Source of the DNA: Candidatus Neomicrothrix sp. UBA825
GTDB taxonomy: Bacteria; Actinomycetota; Acidimicrobiia; Acidimicrobiales; UBA8592
Direction: 5' to 3'
Assembly: GCA_002295705.1 (NCBI GenBank)
Contig: DBHP01000036.1
Span: 1-5,795, forward strand
Length of the DNA: 5,795 nt
Below the pieces are notes generated by a model. That model was not told the origin of the DNA and did not search any database. It was given only the letters and a program-made list of their open reading frames with translations. How positions within the stretch are numbered: the stretch's first letter is position 1; the number at the start of each line of letters is the position of its first letter. The translations under genes and the position numbers were made by a program. Of this stretch, positions 1-5,795 are shown piece by piece.

Positions 1-1323
1 ATGCAAAAGCATGATTGGCCTCACTATCATTCCACTCAAGATGTTCTATTAAATTATTTCAATGATTGTGCAACAGAATTTGGAATACGCGACAACATCG
101 TGTTCAACACAAGTGTCTCTTCAGTTACTTGGGATGAGGATTCAAGCACATGGTCACTAGATATTTTAACCTCAGGAGTAGAAGAAATCTTTAGCTGCCA
201 AGCCGTTATAAGTGCTGTAGGTCAATTGAATCAACCCTCGTACCCTAAAATTCCCGGGATAGAAAGCTTTGAGGGAATTTCATGGCATTCAGCTCGTTGG
301 AACCATGACTATGACTTGGAAGGGAAAAAAGTAGCTGTACTTGGAACTGGATGTAGCGCTGTCCAATTCATTCCTCGTGTAGCGGAGCAGGCAGAACAGA
401 CAACTATTTTTCAACGAACACCGAATTGGTTAATGCCCAGACCGCAATACCAACAAAGTTTACCGGAAAGTCTCATATGGTGTTTTACGCATATACCGAA
501 CTATCACAACTGGTTTCGATTACATCTGTTTTGGCGAAGCCATGAAGGCTTATTATCTCGTTTAGAAATTGATGAATCCTGGGAGGATCCAGGCGATAGC
601 TCAATTAGTGCAGCAAATCATGAGTTAGGAGTACTTCTGCGAATGTACTTAGAGAGTGAATTCGCTGACCGGCCTGATCTTTTAGAGAAGGTGACTCCCA
701 AATATACAATGGGTGCTAAACGATTCGTAATAGATGATGGGCTTTGGGCTAAGACCCTGCATGCTGACAACGTTGAGTTGTGCACTGACCCGATTGTGTC
801 CATCTCTCCATCAGGAATCACTACAGACTCAGAAGGATTAAAAGATTTTGATGCCATAATCTATGGAACTGGATTTAAAGCAGCTGATTTTTTAACACCG
901 ATGACAATCACTGGTCGCAATGGGGTGAACTTACATGATCAATGGAATGGAGATGCACGAGCATATCTCGGTATCGTCGCCCCAAACTTTCCAAATTTCT
1001 TCTTCCTGTATGGCCCCAATACAAACATTGTTATCAACGGAAGCATCATCTACTTCTCGGAATGCGAGGTGCATTACATCACACAGTGCCTCAAACACAT
1101 GCTTGAAAATCAACTGGCATCGATAGATATCAAACCTGATGTGCACGATAAATATAATGAACGTATCGATGCAGGAAACCGAAGAATGGCATGGGGCTTA
1201 TCTGACGTGAATAGTTGGTATAAAAATGCGAGTGGCAGGACTGCACAAAACTGGCCGTTTTCTCTTCTAGAGTACTGGGAACAGACACGCGAAATAAATT
1301 CTGATGATTACAACGTCATCTAA
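1..1323 (+). CDS. Flavin-containing Baeyer-Villiger monooxygenase, HAPMO-like (5' partial)
   Basis: Class B flavoprotein monooxygenase, expected to use FAD, NADPH and O2 to insert oxygen next to a ketone carbonyl, giving an ester or lactone. Seen: the Baeyer-Villiger fingerprint FxGxxxHxxxW is perfect at residues 90-100 (F90, G92, H96, W100). The NADPH Rossmann motif GTGCSA lies at 115-120, FQRTPNW at 137-143, YGTGF at 288-292 and FPNFFFLYGPNTN at 330-342. The C-terminal NSWYKN and QNWPF blocks (404-419) and ISAVGQLNQP (70-79) resemble the 4-hydroxyacetophenone monooxygenase branch, by memory of the family. The FAD-binding GxGxxG of the N-terminus is absent. The frame is open from base 1 and HAPMO proteins are about 640 residues, so roughly 150-200 residues lie left of the window and the ATG at base 1 is internal. 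An esterase gene starts 46 nt downstream. The family is secure; the substrate is unknown, and a non-BVMO oxygenation is possible. Confidence 0.93.
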   Translation: MQKHDWPHYHSTQDVLLNYFNDCATEFGIRDNIVFNTSVSSVTWDEDSSTWSLDILTSGVEEIFSCQAVISAVGQLNQPSYPKIPGIESFEGISWHSARWNHDYDLEGKKVAVLGTGCSAVQFIPRVAEQAEQTTIFQRTPNWLMPRPQYQQSLPESLIWCFTHIPNYHNWFRLHLFWRSHEGLLSRLEIDESWEDPGDSSISAANHELGVLLRMYLESEFADRPDLLEKVTPKYTMGAKRFVIDDGLWAKTLHADNVELCTDPIVSISPSGITTDSEGLKDFDAIIYGTGFKAADFLTPMTITGRNGVNLHDQWNGDARAYLGIVAPNFPNFFFLYGPNTNIVINGSIIYFSECEVHYITQCLKHMLENQLASIDIKPDVHDKYNERIDAGNRRMAWGLSDVNSWYKNASGRTAQNWPFSLLEYWEQTREINSDDYNVI

Positions 1324-1355
1324 TATCAAAATTCATTTCCCACAAATAATTCCTC

Positions 1356-1361
1356 TATGAT
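1356..1361 (+). promoter_or_regulatory. Possible -10 element (TATGAT) for the hydrolase gene
   Basis: TATGAT matches the TATAAT consensus at five of six positions. It ends 8 nt before the hydrolase ATG at 1370, so transcription would begin at or next to the start codon. No Shine-Dalgarno sequence lies in the 46 nt between the two genes, which fits a leaderless mRNA. The -35 side is weak: TTCATT at 1332-1337, 18 nt upstream. Short AT-rich hexamers arise often by chance, so this is tentative. Confidence 0.3.
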
Positions 1362-1369
1362 CGTTACTC

Positions 1370-2041
1370 ATGAATGATGACTTTTTCTTAGACATATACG
1401 ACTCTGGAGTTGGTTCCACTATTATTTTCACGCACGGCTGGACCGACAATAGAAATGCTTGGGACGGGGTTATTTCCAACTTAAACACGCAAGCCCGGTG
1501 TATAGCGTGGAGTATACGTGGGCATGGTGAGTCATTTGCTCCCCCTCCGGGACAGTACACGCGGGATCACACGTTGAGCGATCTCAAAGCAATAACTGAA
1601 AGATCCGAAGAGAAGGTTATTCTCGCTGGTCATTCGTTGGGAGGGTACCTCTCATTGGCTCACTCTCTTCTTTACCCTGAAGATGTTGAGGCCTTAATTC
1701 TTGTGGGAGCTGGTCCAGGGTTTAGAAAAAGGGAATCTATAGATCAGTGGAACAGTTCTGTAGTTGAAAGTGCGAAAAAACTAGATCTACCTGAAGGCTC
1801 TGAAGCAACTGCATTACATACAGATGCTTGGGTGATTGATTCCTTGAGCGAAATTAAGGTACCCACACTCGTTATTGTTGGCGAACATGACAAACGATTC
1901 AGAGTTTCAATGTCAGTTTTTGAAAAGTATTTAAATGTAAAATCTTCCGTAGTGGTTGAAGACGCTGGTCATTCTGTACACCGTAAAAAACCATTAGAGG
2001 TTGCGAATGCAATTAAGGATTTTCTTACGGAAATATCCTAA
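1370..2041 (+). CDS. Alpha/beta hydrolase, probable esterase
   Basis: A 223-residue alpha/beta-hydrolase-fold enzyme, probably a cytoplasmic carboxylesterase; no signal peptide is visible. Seen: an oxyanion-hole HG (H22-G23, in THGWTDN), a GHGES turn at 51-55, the nucleophile elbow GHSLGG at 87-92 with S89, the acid D174 in GEHD after the strand VPTLVIV, and the histidine H201 in AGHS. The Ser-Asp-His triad is complete and in the usual order. Most relatives have 250-300 residues; the shortfall is in the cap region, about residues 116-156, while the core is intact. The ATG at 1370 is the only likely start, because an in-frame TGA lies at 1358-1360 and no start codon falls between them. It follows a Baeyer-Villiger monooxygenase and precedes a CoA-transferase, so cleavage of the ester made by the monooxygenase is the best guess. 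Other options in this superfamily (lactonase, thioesterase, dehalogenase, C-C hydrolase) cannot be excluded. Confidence 0.9.
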   Translation: MNDDFFLDIYDSGVGSTIIFTHGWTDNRNAWDGVISNLNTQARCIAWSIRGHGESFAPPPGQYTRDHTLSDLKAITERSEEKVILAGHSLGGYLSLAHSLLYPEDVEALILVGAGPGFRKRESIDQWNSSVVESAKKLDLPEGSEATALHTDAWVIDSLSEIKVPTLVIVGEHDKRFRVSMSVFEKYLNVKSSVVVEDAGHSVHRKKPLEVANAIKDFLTEIS

Positions 2042-2088
2042 TTGCTAAAGTGACGATGGTGAGGTAATCAGCTAGCGTCTCTAAAAAC

Positions 2089-2094
2089 AGGAGG
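2089..2094 (+). promoter_or_regulatory. Strong ribosome binding site (AGGAGG) of the CoA-transferase gene
   Basis: A full AGGAGG sits 5 nt before the ATG at 2100. It fixes that start and is the strongest Shine-Dalgarno site in the window. The 58-nt gap after the hydrolase stop shows no clear promoter or terminator, so cotranscription with the upstream genes is likely. Confidence 0.85.
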
Positions 2095-2099
2095 TATTT

Positions 2100-3299
2100 A
2101 TGTCTGGTCCTTTGGACGGAATAAAAGTCATTGATATGTCTGCTGTGATCTCTGGACCAATGGCATGTCAGGTTTTATGTGATCAGGGCGCTGAGGTTAT
2201 AAAAGTTGAACCTCTAGGTATGGGCGATATCACACGAATAGGTGGTTTTCGTGTTGGTGATATATCTGCGATGTATGCATCTGCTAATCGTGGCAAACGG
2301 TCAATAGGTCTAGATCTATCACAGGAGGATGGTATTGCTGTCCTGAAAGAAATGGTGAAGACAGCTGATGTTATTGTTCAGAACTTCCGCCCAGGTGCTG
2401 TTGATAGGATGGGAATTGGACCAGATACCTTGATGGAAATTAATCCAGACCTCATCTACGTCTCTATTTCAGGTTTCGGTCCTGATGGTCCTTATCGAGA
2501 CTGGCGTGTGTATGACCCAATCGTGCAATCAGTTTCTGGCGTGGTATCAATACAACAAAGTCCTGATATTCCAATTCCCGATCTTGTTCGCACCATTGTG
2601 TGCGATAAGACAACTGCGTTAACTGCATCAAATGCAATAACAGCAGCATTATTCGCACGTGCATCAGGAAAATCAGATGGACAACATATTGAAATTCCTA
2701 TGCTTGATTCAGCTATTTATTGGATGTGGCCGGATGTGTTTATGGGTCACACAATGTTCGGAAATGATGTAGAGCCTGGTCCATTGATTTATCAGATTTA
2801 CCGCCTTCAACAAACTTCAGATGGACACCTGGTCTATTTCTATGCATCAGATAAGGAATTTGAAGGACTTTCAAGGGCTTTAGGTCATCCGGAGTGGATA
2901 GATGATGAACGATTCGCAACCGCTAAGCAAAGAATGGTTCCGGAGCACTTTGAAATTTTAGGTTCGTTACTACACAACGCATTTATTGGTTTTCCAACAA
3001 TGGATATTATGGAACGTCTTCATGAGGAAGAAGTTCCTGCAGCTCAGGTAAATAGTGTGGATGATGTCTTTGATGATCCGCAGGTAGTCAATAATTCAAT
3101 AATTCATGAATGGGTTCATCCTGATGCTGGTCTGATAAAAATGGCTAAACCACCTGTTAGGTGGGGAACAACTAAACCTGAGATCAAATGGTCTACCGAT
3201 CACTTGGGTGAACACACTGAGGATCTGCTGTATGAATACGGTTTTGAAGATGGCGATATTGAGAGCTTAAAAGCAAAAGGTGTTATCGCTGATATCTAA
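2100..3299 (+). CDS. Class III CoA-transferase (CaiB/BaiF family)
   Basis: A 399-residue family III acyl-CoA transferase, expected to move CoA between carboxylic acids through an aspartyl-CoA thioester; cytoplasmic. Seen: the N-terminal block PLDGIKVIDMS (4-14), GAEVIKVE (30-37), NRGKRSIGLDL (63-73), VIVQNFRPG (91-99), VSISGFGPDGPY (121-132), and the catalytic aspartate D169 in VCDKTTA, at the same position as Asp169 of oxalate formyl-CoA transferase. GQHIEIPMLDS (194-204) and GHPEW (262-266) follow. The length is normal for the family. Compared with formyl-CoA transferase (from memory), Gln17 is replaced by I17, and the glycine-rich loop near 258-261 is absent; the stretch around 246-254 reads VYFYASDKE instead. 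Oxalate or formate is therefore an unlikely substrate. It is third in a row after a ketone monooxygenase and a hydrolase, so activation of the acid they release is a reasonable inference. Family assignment is firm; the CoA donor and acceptor are unknown. Confidence 0.94.
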   Translation: MSGPLDGIKVIDMSAVISGPMACQVLCDQGAEVIKVEPLGMGDITRIGGFRVGDISAMYASANRGKRSIGLDLSQEDGIAVLKEMVKTADVIVQNFRPGAVDRMGIGPDTLMEINPDLIYVSISGFGPDGPYRDWRVYDPIVQSVSGVVSIQQSPDIPIPDLVRTIVCDKTTALTASNAITAALFARASGKSDGQHIEIPMLDSAIYWMWPDVFMGHTMFGNDVEPGPLIYQIYRLQQTSDGHLVYFYASDKEFEGLSRALGHPEWIDDERFATAKQRMVPEHFEILGSLLHNAFIGFPTMDIMERLHEEEVPAAQVNSVDDVFDDPQVVNNSIIHEWVHPDAGLIKMAKPPVRWGTTKPEIKWSTDHLGEHTEDLLYEYGFEDGDIESLKAKGVIADI

Positions 3300-3307
3300 A
3301 GGGTTTT

Positions 3308-3472
3308 TTATGAATCATCATCCGCTGATTCAATTTCCTCACGTTGTCCTTCTTTAAATTCCTTTTGAGCTTTTCCTAGCGAGCGTGCAAGGGATGGCAA
3401 CTTTGCACCACCGAAGAGAACCAAAAGAATTACCAGTACGAGGATGAGTTCACCTGTCCCTATGCTTCCCAT
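3308..3472 (-). CDS. tatA: Sec-independent protein translocase subunit TatA (54 aa)
   Basis: A small membrane protein of the twin-arginine translocase, which exports folded proteins, many with cofactors, across the cytoplasmic membrane with TatC. Seen: a short N-terminus, one hydrophobic helix at about residues 8-20 led by the polar E8, the conserved F20-G21 hinge, then an amphipathic helix beginning KLPSLARSLGKAQ (24-36) and continuing to FKEG (39-42), and an acidic tail EEIESADDD. This is the standard TatA/E layout. At 54 residues it is shorter than typical TatA (about 60-90) because the charged tail is short. The ATG at 3472 is chosen because an AAGGA site lies 6 nt upstream and no other start codon lies between it and the upstream in-frame stop. 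It lies 98 nt after glcE on the same strand; its stop is 8 nt from the convergent CoA-transferase stop. No tatC is in the window. TatB is the alternative, but the length and the FG and FKxG motifs favour TatA. Confidence 0.9.
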   Translation of the reverse strand: MGSIGTGELILVLVILLVLFGGAKLPSLARSLGKAQKEFKEGQREEIESADDDS

Positions 3473-3478
3473 TATCTT

Positions 3479-3483
3479 TCCTT
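3479..3483 (-). promoter_or_regulatory. Ribosome binding site of tatA
   Basis: On the minus strand AAGGA, inside a purine-rich GGAAAGGAAAG run, ends 6 nt before the tatA ATG at 3472. It supports the chosen start and shows that tatA has its own translation signal rather than depending on coupling to glcE. Confidence 0.6.
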
Positions 3484-3501
3484 TCCACGTTAAGACGCCT
3501 A

Positions 3502-3507
3502 TTTATA
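3502..3507 (-). promoter_or_regulatory. Possible -10 element (TATAAA) for tatA
   Basis: On the minus strand TATAAA lies 29 nt before the tatA ATG, which would give a 5' leader of about 20 nt holding the AAGGA site. No good -35 hexamer is found at 16-18 nt spacing; a CGGACA lies at only 14 nt. The call rests on the hexamer and its position, so it is weak. Confidence 0.25.
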
Positions 3508-3516
3508 CAATAACCG

Positions 3517-3545
3517 TGATTTGTCCGTATTTTCATATCAAATCA
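3517..3545 (-). repeat. 7-bp inverted repeat in the glcE-tatA spacer
   Basis: TGATTTG at 3517-3523 and CAAATCA at 3539-3545 are perfect inverted arms around a 15-nt AT-rich centre. The repeat lies in the 98-nt noncoding gap, upstream of the possible tatA -10 element. It could be a regulator site or a weak hairpin at the end of the glcDE transcript, but no T-run follows it on either strand. A repeat of this size could arise by chance. Confidence 0.25.
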
Positions 3546-3570
3546 GGAAACTGCTGTACCTTGTTTACTT

Positions 3571-4482
3571 TTATGCGTGTCTTCCAGGATTTAATCGTCC
3601 GGTTGGGTCAAACTCTCTTTTTAAAGAATTAGTAATCTGAGTAACAGCAGGGGCTATTTCTCTTTTGCTTTGGGGTTTGTCAGCCCAGACATTCCCAACA
3701 CCGATTGATGCCACAAAGTTGCCAGTATCTTTTCGGTTTATCCTGATTACATCTGCAGGAGCAATGGACCATCTGTACCGAGGCAACCCGGGAGCCCCTT
3801 CGACTTCTTCATAATTTCCTATTGATAAAAGCTTGTTTAATTGCTGCTCCACGTCAGGTTTATGCCCTTCCAGATGCACCCAAACTGTTTCGCCATCCCA
3901 AAGAATCGATGATGGTTTGTACGTATTTTCTAGAACACTATGTGGATCTTTTGATGCTGCAGTGAACCATCTACTAGTCGAAGGTATAGGGTTTGTTCGT
4001 ATTGTGACTTCGGCGAATAGTCCTAGGGTTCCAAATGACCCGACCATCAACTTATGGAGATTAAATCCGCTGACATTTTTCACGACTGGGGCTCCGCTGG
4101 TGATGATTTTTCCATCTGCTGAAACGTAGCGAAGTTGGAGAACTGAATCGCGTATTCGTCCTTTCCCAAGCACACTGAGGTCATTTTCTCCAACTGCTAT
4201 TGCTCCTCCAATTGTTCCGCCCCTCTCAGGAAGACAGGTACGCTGTCCGAATTGTCCCAATTCTTTATGTAATTCAGCAACGGTAGTGCCTGTGAGTGCA
4301 GTGACTGTCATTTCCTCGGGCTTAGCAGAAAGAATACCTTCAGGTGCCTTTACGAACCTCGTGTCTTTTTGGGGAAATCCATTCAGGTTCCATCTCGTCT
4401 TTCCTCCCTCGACGGCAACAGGTCCTTCAATGCCAATTTCTGAACAAAAAGTTTCAACACTTTTGTTTATTAGGTCCCCCAT
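3571..4482 (-). CDS. glcE: Glycolate oxidase FAD-binding subunit GlcE
   Basis: A 303-residue FAD-binding (PCMH-type, FAD_binding_4) protein, most like GlcE, the second flavin-domain subunit of glycolate oxidase. Seen, numbered from the ATG at 4482: VEGGKTRW (24-31) at the first FAD loop, GTTVAELH (65-72), the pyrophosphate-binding GGTIGGAIA (88-96), VVKNVSGFNLHKLM (133-146), GSFGTLG (148-154), and the C-terminal signature FDPTGRLNPG (291-300). The VVKN-SG-LM-GS-GTLG block separates GlcE from GlcD. The E. coli protein is about 350 residues, so this one is short, mainly in its second half, but both ends of the FAD domain are present. The start is uncertain: the ATG at 4482 lies 2 nt after the glcD stop, while in-frame TTG codons at 4488 and 4494 overlap that gene. 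It is translated directly after glcD, so the two are clearly an operon. The missing glcF neighbour leaves open a related 2-hydroxyacid dehydrogenase instead. Confidence 0.86.
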   Translation of the reverse strand: MGDLINKSVETFCSEIGIEGPVAVEGGKTRWNLNGFPQKDTRFVKAPEGILSAKPEEMTVTALTGTTVAELHKELGQFGQRTCLPERGGTIGGAIAVGENDLSVLGKGRIRDSVLQLRYVSADGKIITSGAPVVKNVSGFNLHKLMVGSFGTLGLFAEVTIRTNPIPSTSRWFTAASKDPHSVLENTYKPSSILWDGETVWVHLEGHKPDVEQQLNKLLSIGNYEEVEGAPGLPRYRWSIAPADVIRINRKDTGNFVASIGVGNVWADKPQSKREIAPAVTQITNSLKREFDPTGRLNPGRHA

Positions 4483-4484
4483 TT

Positions 4485-5795
4485 TCAAACCCAAGTTCCT
4501 TCAGGTATTTTGTTCAAAGTTTGAATATCGGCACATGAGTGACCAGAAGGTAGAATTTTTCCTGGATTGATCCGGCATTGAGGGTCAAAGGAACTGCGAA
4601 GCTTATTTTGGTGTTCTAAGTCCTCATCAGAGAATAATTGTTGCATGAATTCTTGCTTTTCTATTCCTATTCCATGTTCACCAGATAAAACTCCCCCTGC
4701 TTCAAGAGATATTTTTATAATTTCTGCAGCTACTTCATGAACGCGTTCTAAAATTCCTTCTTCGCTTGCGTCAAATACGAGTAATGGGTGAAGGTTTCCA
4801 TCACCGGCATGGAATACGTTCATGATCGTAAGATTATTCTCTTCAGCAAGGGCGTTTACCTTATCCAGCACGTCGGCAAGTTCCGATCGTGGTACAACTG
4901 TGTCGTGCAAATAATAGTTAGGGGCTAGATAGGTGCTTGCACCAAACGCTGATTTTCTTCCTTTCCAAAGAGCATCTCGTTGGTAAGAGGTTTGTGCAAT
5001 TTTTATGTCGCTAGCACCGTGATTCTCAGCTATTTCGCCAATCCGAAGAGCTTCTATCTCTACTCCATCAGGTAATCCCTCAACCTCTACCAAGAGTACG
5101 GCTCCAGCATCAGTTGGGTAACCCGATGGAATATGTTTTTCTATGACTTCTATTGTCTTTTGATCCATAGCTTCCATTGCAGCTGGGACAATACCATCAG
5201 CAATAATTGCGCTTACAGTTTCAGCAGCCTTTCTCATAGAGGGAAAAGAAATAAGAAGGGTTTGCACATCATCAGGATTTGCGGTCAAACGCACTGCAAT
5301 TTTTGTTGTTATTCCCAACGTTCCTTCACTGCCAATAAATGCACCACGAAGATCTAACCCAGCTGGCTCTGCATCTAATCCACCAAAAGTTGTGATATCT
5401 CCATTTGGAAGTACAACTTCTAACGCCAAAACATGGGTGTCAGTCACTCCGTCAGCCAAACAATGAGGGCCTCCGGAATTGTTTGCCACATTTCCTCCAA
5501 GAGTACATATCTGTTGACTTGAGGGGTCTGGGGCATAGTGAAAACCAAAAGGCTTAAGATAGTCGCTTAGCTCAAGGTTGATAACTCCTGGTTCAACCCA
5601 TGCGATTCTGTTATTGATATCTACTTCGAGTATGTTATTCATTTTTGTCATAGCTATGACAATTGGAGCTCCTAGTGGGATTGCGCCTCCAGCGAGACCG
5701 CTTCCGGCCCCACGTGGTATGACATGTCTGTCATGTTTCTCTGCAATTTTCATGATGGCTTGTACCTCTCCGGTTGATAACGGAAAGCAAACTGG
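4485..5795 (-). CDS. glcD: Glycolate oxidase subunit GlcD, FAD-linked (5' partial)
   Basis: The catalytic flavin subunit of glycolate oxidase, which oxidises glycolate or a similar 2-hydroxyacid to the 2-oxoacid and passes electrons on through partner subunits. The frame stays open to the right edge (first visible residues PVCFPLSTGEV), so the ATG at 5753 is internal; 436 residues are visible and about 30-60 are missing compared with family lengths of 460-500. Seen, counted from the edge: the FAD loop PRGAGSGLAGG (27-37), PDPSSQ (89-94), GGNVANNSGG (100-109), GSEGTLG (155-161), then the FAD-oxidase C-terminal domain with NVFHAGDGNLHP (326-337), GEHGIG (372-377) and the closing FDPQCRINPGK (403-413). 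H329, H336 and E373/H374 match the metal-site residues known in D-2-hydroxyglutarate and D-lactate dehydrogenases of this family. glcE follows at once. A D-lactate or D-2-hydroxyglutarate dehydrogenase is the main alternative, but the glcE partner favours GlcD. Confidence 0.92.
   Translation of the reverse strand, partial: PVCFPLSTGEVQAIMKIAEKHDRHVIPRGAGSGLAGGAIPLGAPIVIAMTKMNNILEVDINNRIAWVEPGVINLELSDYLKPFGFHYAPDPSSQQICTLGGNVANNSGGPHCLADGVTDTHVLALEVVLPNGDITTFGGLDAEPAGLDLRGAFIGSEGTLGITTKIAVRLTANPDDVQTLLISFPSMRKAAETVSAIIADGIVPAAMEAMDQKTIEVIEKHIPSGYPTDAGAVLLVEVEGLPDGVEIEALRIGEIAENHGASDIKIAQTSYQRDALWKGRKSAFGASTYLAPNYYLHDTVVPRSELADVLDKVNALAEENNLTIMNVFHAGDGNLHPLLVFDASEEGILERVHEVAAEIIKISLEAGGVLSGEHGIGIEKQEFMQQLFSDEDLEHQNKLRSSFDPQCRINPGKILPSGHSCADIQTLNKIPEGTWV
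4497..4501 (-). promoter_or_regulatory. Candidate ribosome binding site of glcE inside the end of glcD
   Basis: On the minus strand AAGGA lies within the last glcD codons. It is 8 nt from the in-frame TTG at 4488 and 14 nt from the ATG at 4482. The spacing suits the TTG better, but ATG is the stronger start codon and coupling from the glcD stop at 4485-4487 could serve it without a close site. Confidence 0.4.

Noticed and set aside
1..3. ATG at the first base as the true start of the monooxygenase
   Set aside because: The N-terminal FAD Rossmann motif is missing and the visible part begins in mid-family sequence. The gene must extend left of the window.
1333..1560. Minus-strand 75-codon frame across the start of the hydrolase gene
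   Set aside because: It overlaps a gene with a complete catalytic triad, shows no recognisable domain, and has no translation signal.
3285..3309. Intrinsic terminator of the CoA-transferase gene ending in the T-run at 3304-3309
   Set aside because: Only a 4-bp TATC/GATA stem with a 3-nt loop precedes the T-run, and they are separated by about 10 nt. This is too weak to call.
3444..3632. Plus-strand 62-codon frame
   Set aside because: It lies antisense to the tatA start, the tatA upstream region and the end of glcE, shows no motif or ribosome binding site, and is a chance open frame.
4286..4570. Plus-strand 94-codon frame over the glcD/glcE junction
   Set aside because: It is the complement of two well-supported genes, has no family motif, and only mirrors their codon structure. 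The 98-codon frame at 3833-4129 is rejected for the same reason.
5751..5753. ATG on the minus strand as the start of glcD
   Set aside because: The frame stays open to the right edge, and the 14 upstream codons (PVCFPLSTGEV...) fit the conserved GlcD N-terminal region. The gene continues beyond the window.
1..5795. A new defence system, mobile element, CRISPR array or RNA gene
   Set aside because: Coding sequence fills nearly the whole window with recognised metabolic and transport families. No spaced repeats, transposase, integrase, tRNA-like or rRNA-like stretch was seen.

Overview
This window holds five protein-coding genes in two opposing blocks. Both outer genes run off the window edges. 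No RNA gene, mobile element or CRISPR array was seen. The host looks like an uncultured, AT-leaning (about 40% GC by eye) bacterium. It has Shine-Dalgarno sites and a Tat translocase component. The gene families suggest an aerobic heterotroph, possibly a marine or aquatic actinobacterium (Acidimicrobiia-like) or a SAR202-type Chloroflexota. That assignment is inference from gene content only and is weak.

Plus-strand block (1-3299). The first gene is the C-terminal 440 residues of a class B flavin monooxygenase of the Baeyer-Villiger type, most like the 4-hydroxyacetophenone monooxygenase branch. A compact alpha/beta hydrolase (1370-2041) and a class III (CaiB/BaiF) CoA-transferase (2100-3299) follow. 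The three suggest a short ketone-degradation route: ketone to ester, ester to acid plus alcohol, then acid to acyl-CoA. The pathway is inferred from gene order and family chemistry; the substrate is unknown.

Minus-strand block (3308-5795). In transcription order these are glcD (N-terminus beyond the right edge), glcE (2 nt after the glcD stop if it starts at the ATG) and a tiny tatA of 54 codons, easily missed because of its size. GlcD and GlcE are the two FAD-domain subunits of glycolate oxidase, which oxidises glycolate or a similar 2-hydroxyacid to the 2-oxoacid. The usual third, iron-sulfur subunit GlcF does not follow glcE here. tatA has its own ribosome binding site and a possible promoter.

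The two blocks converge at 3299/3308 with only 8 nt between stop codons and no convincing intrinsic terminator. No untranslated stretch exceeds 100 nt. I found no sign of an undescribed system; the interest lies in the catabolic module, the missing glcF, the small tatA and some start-site questions.
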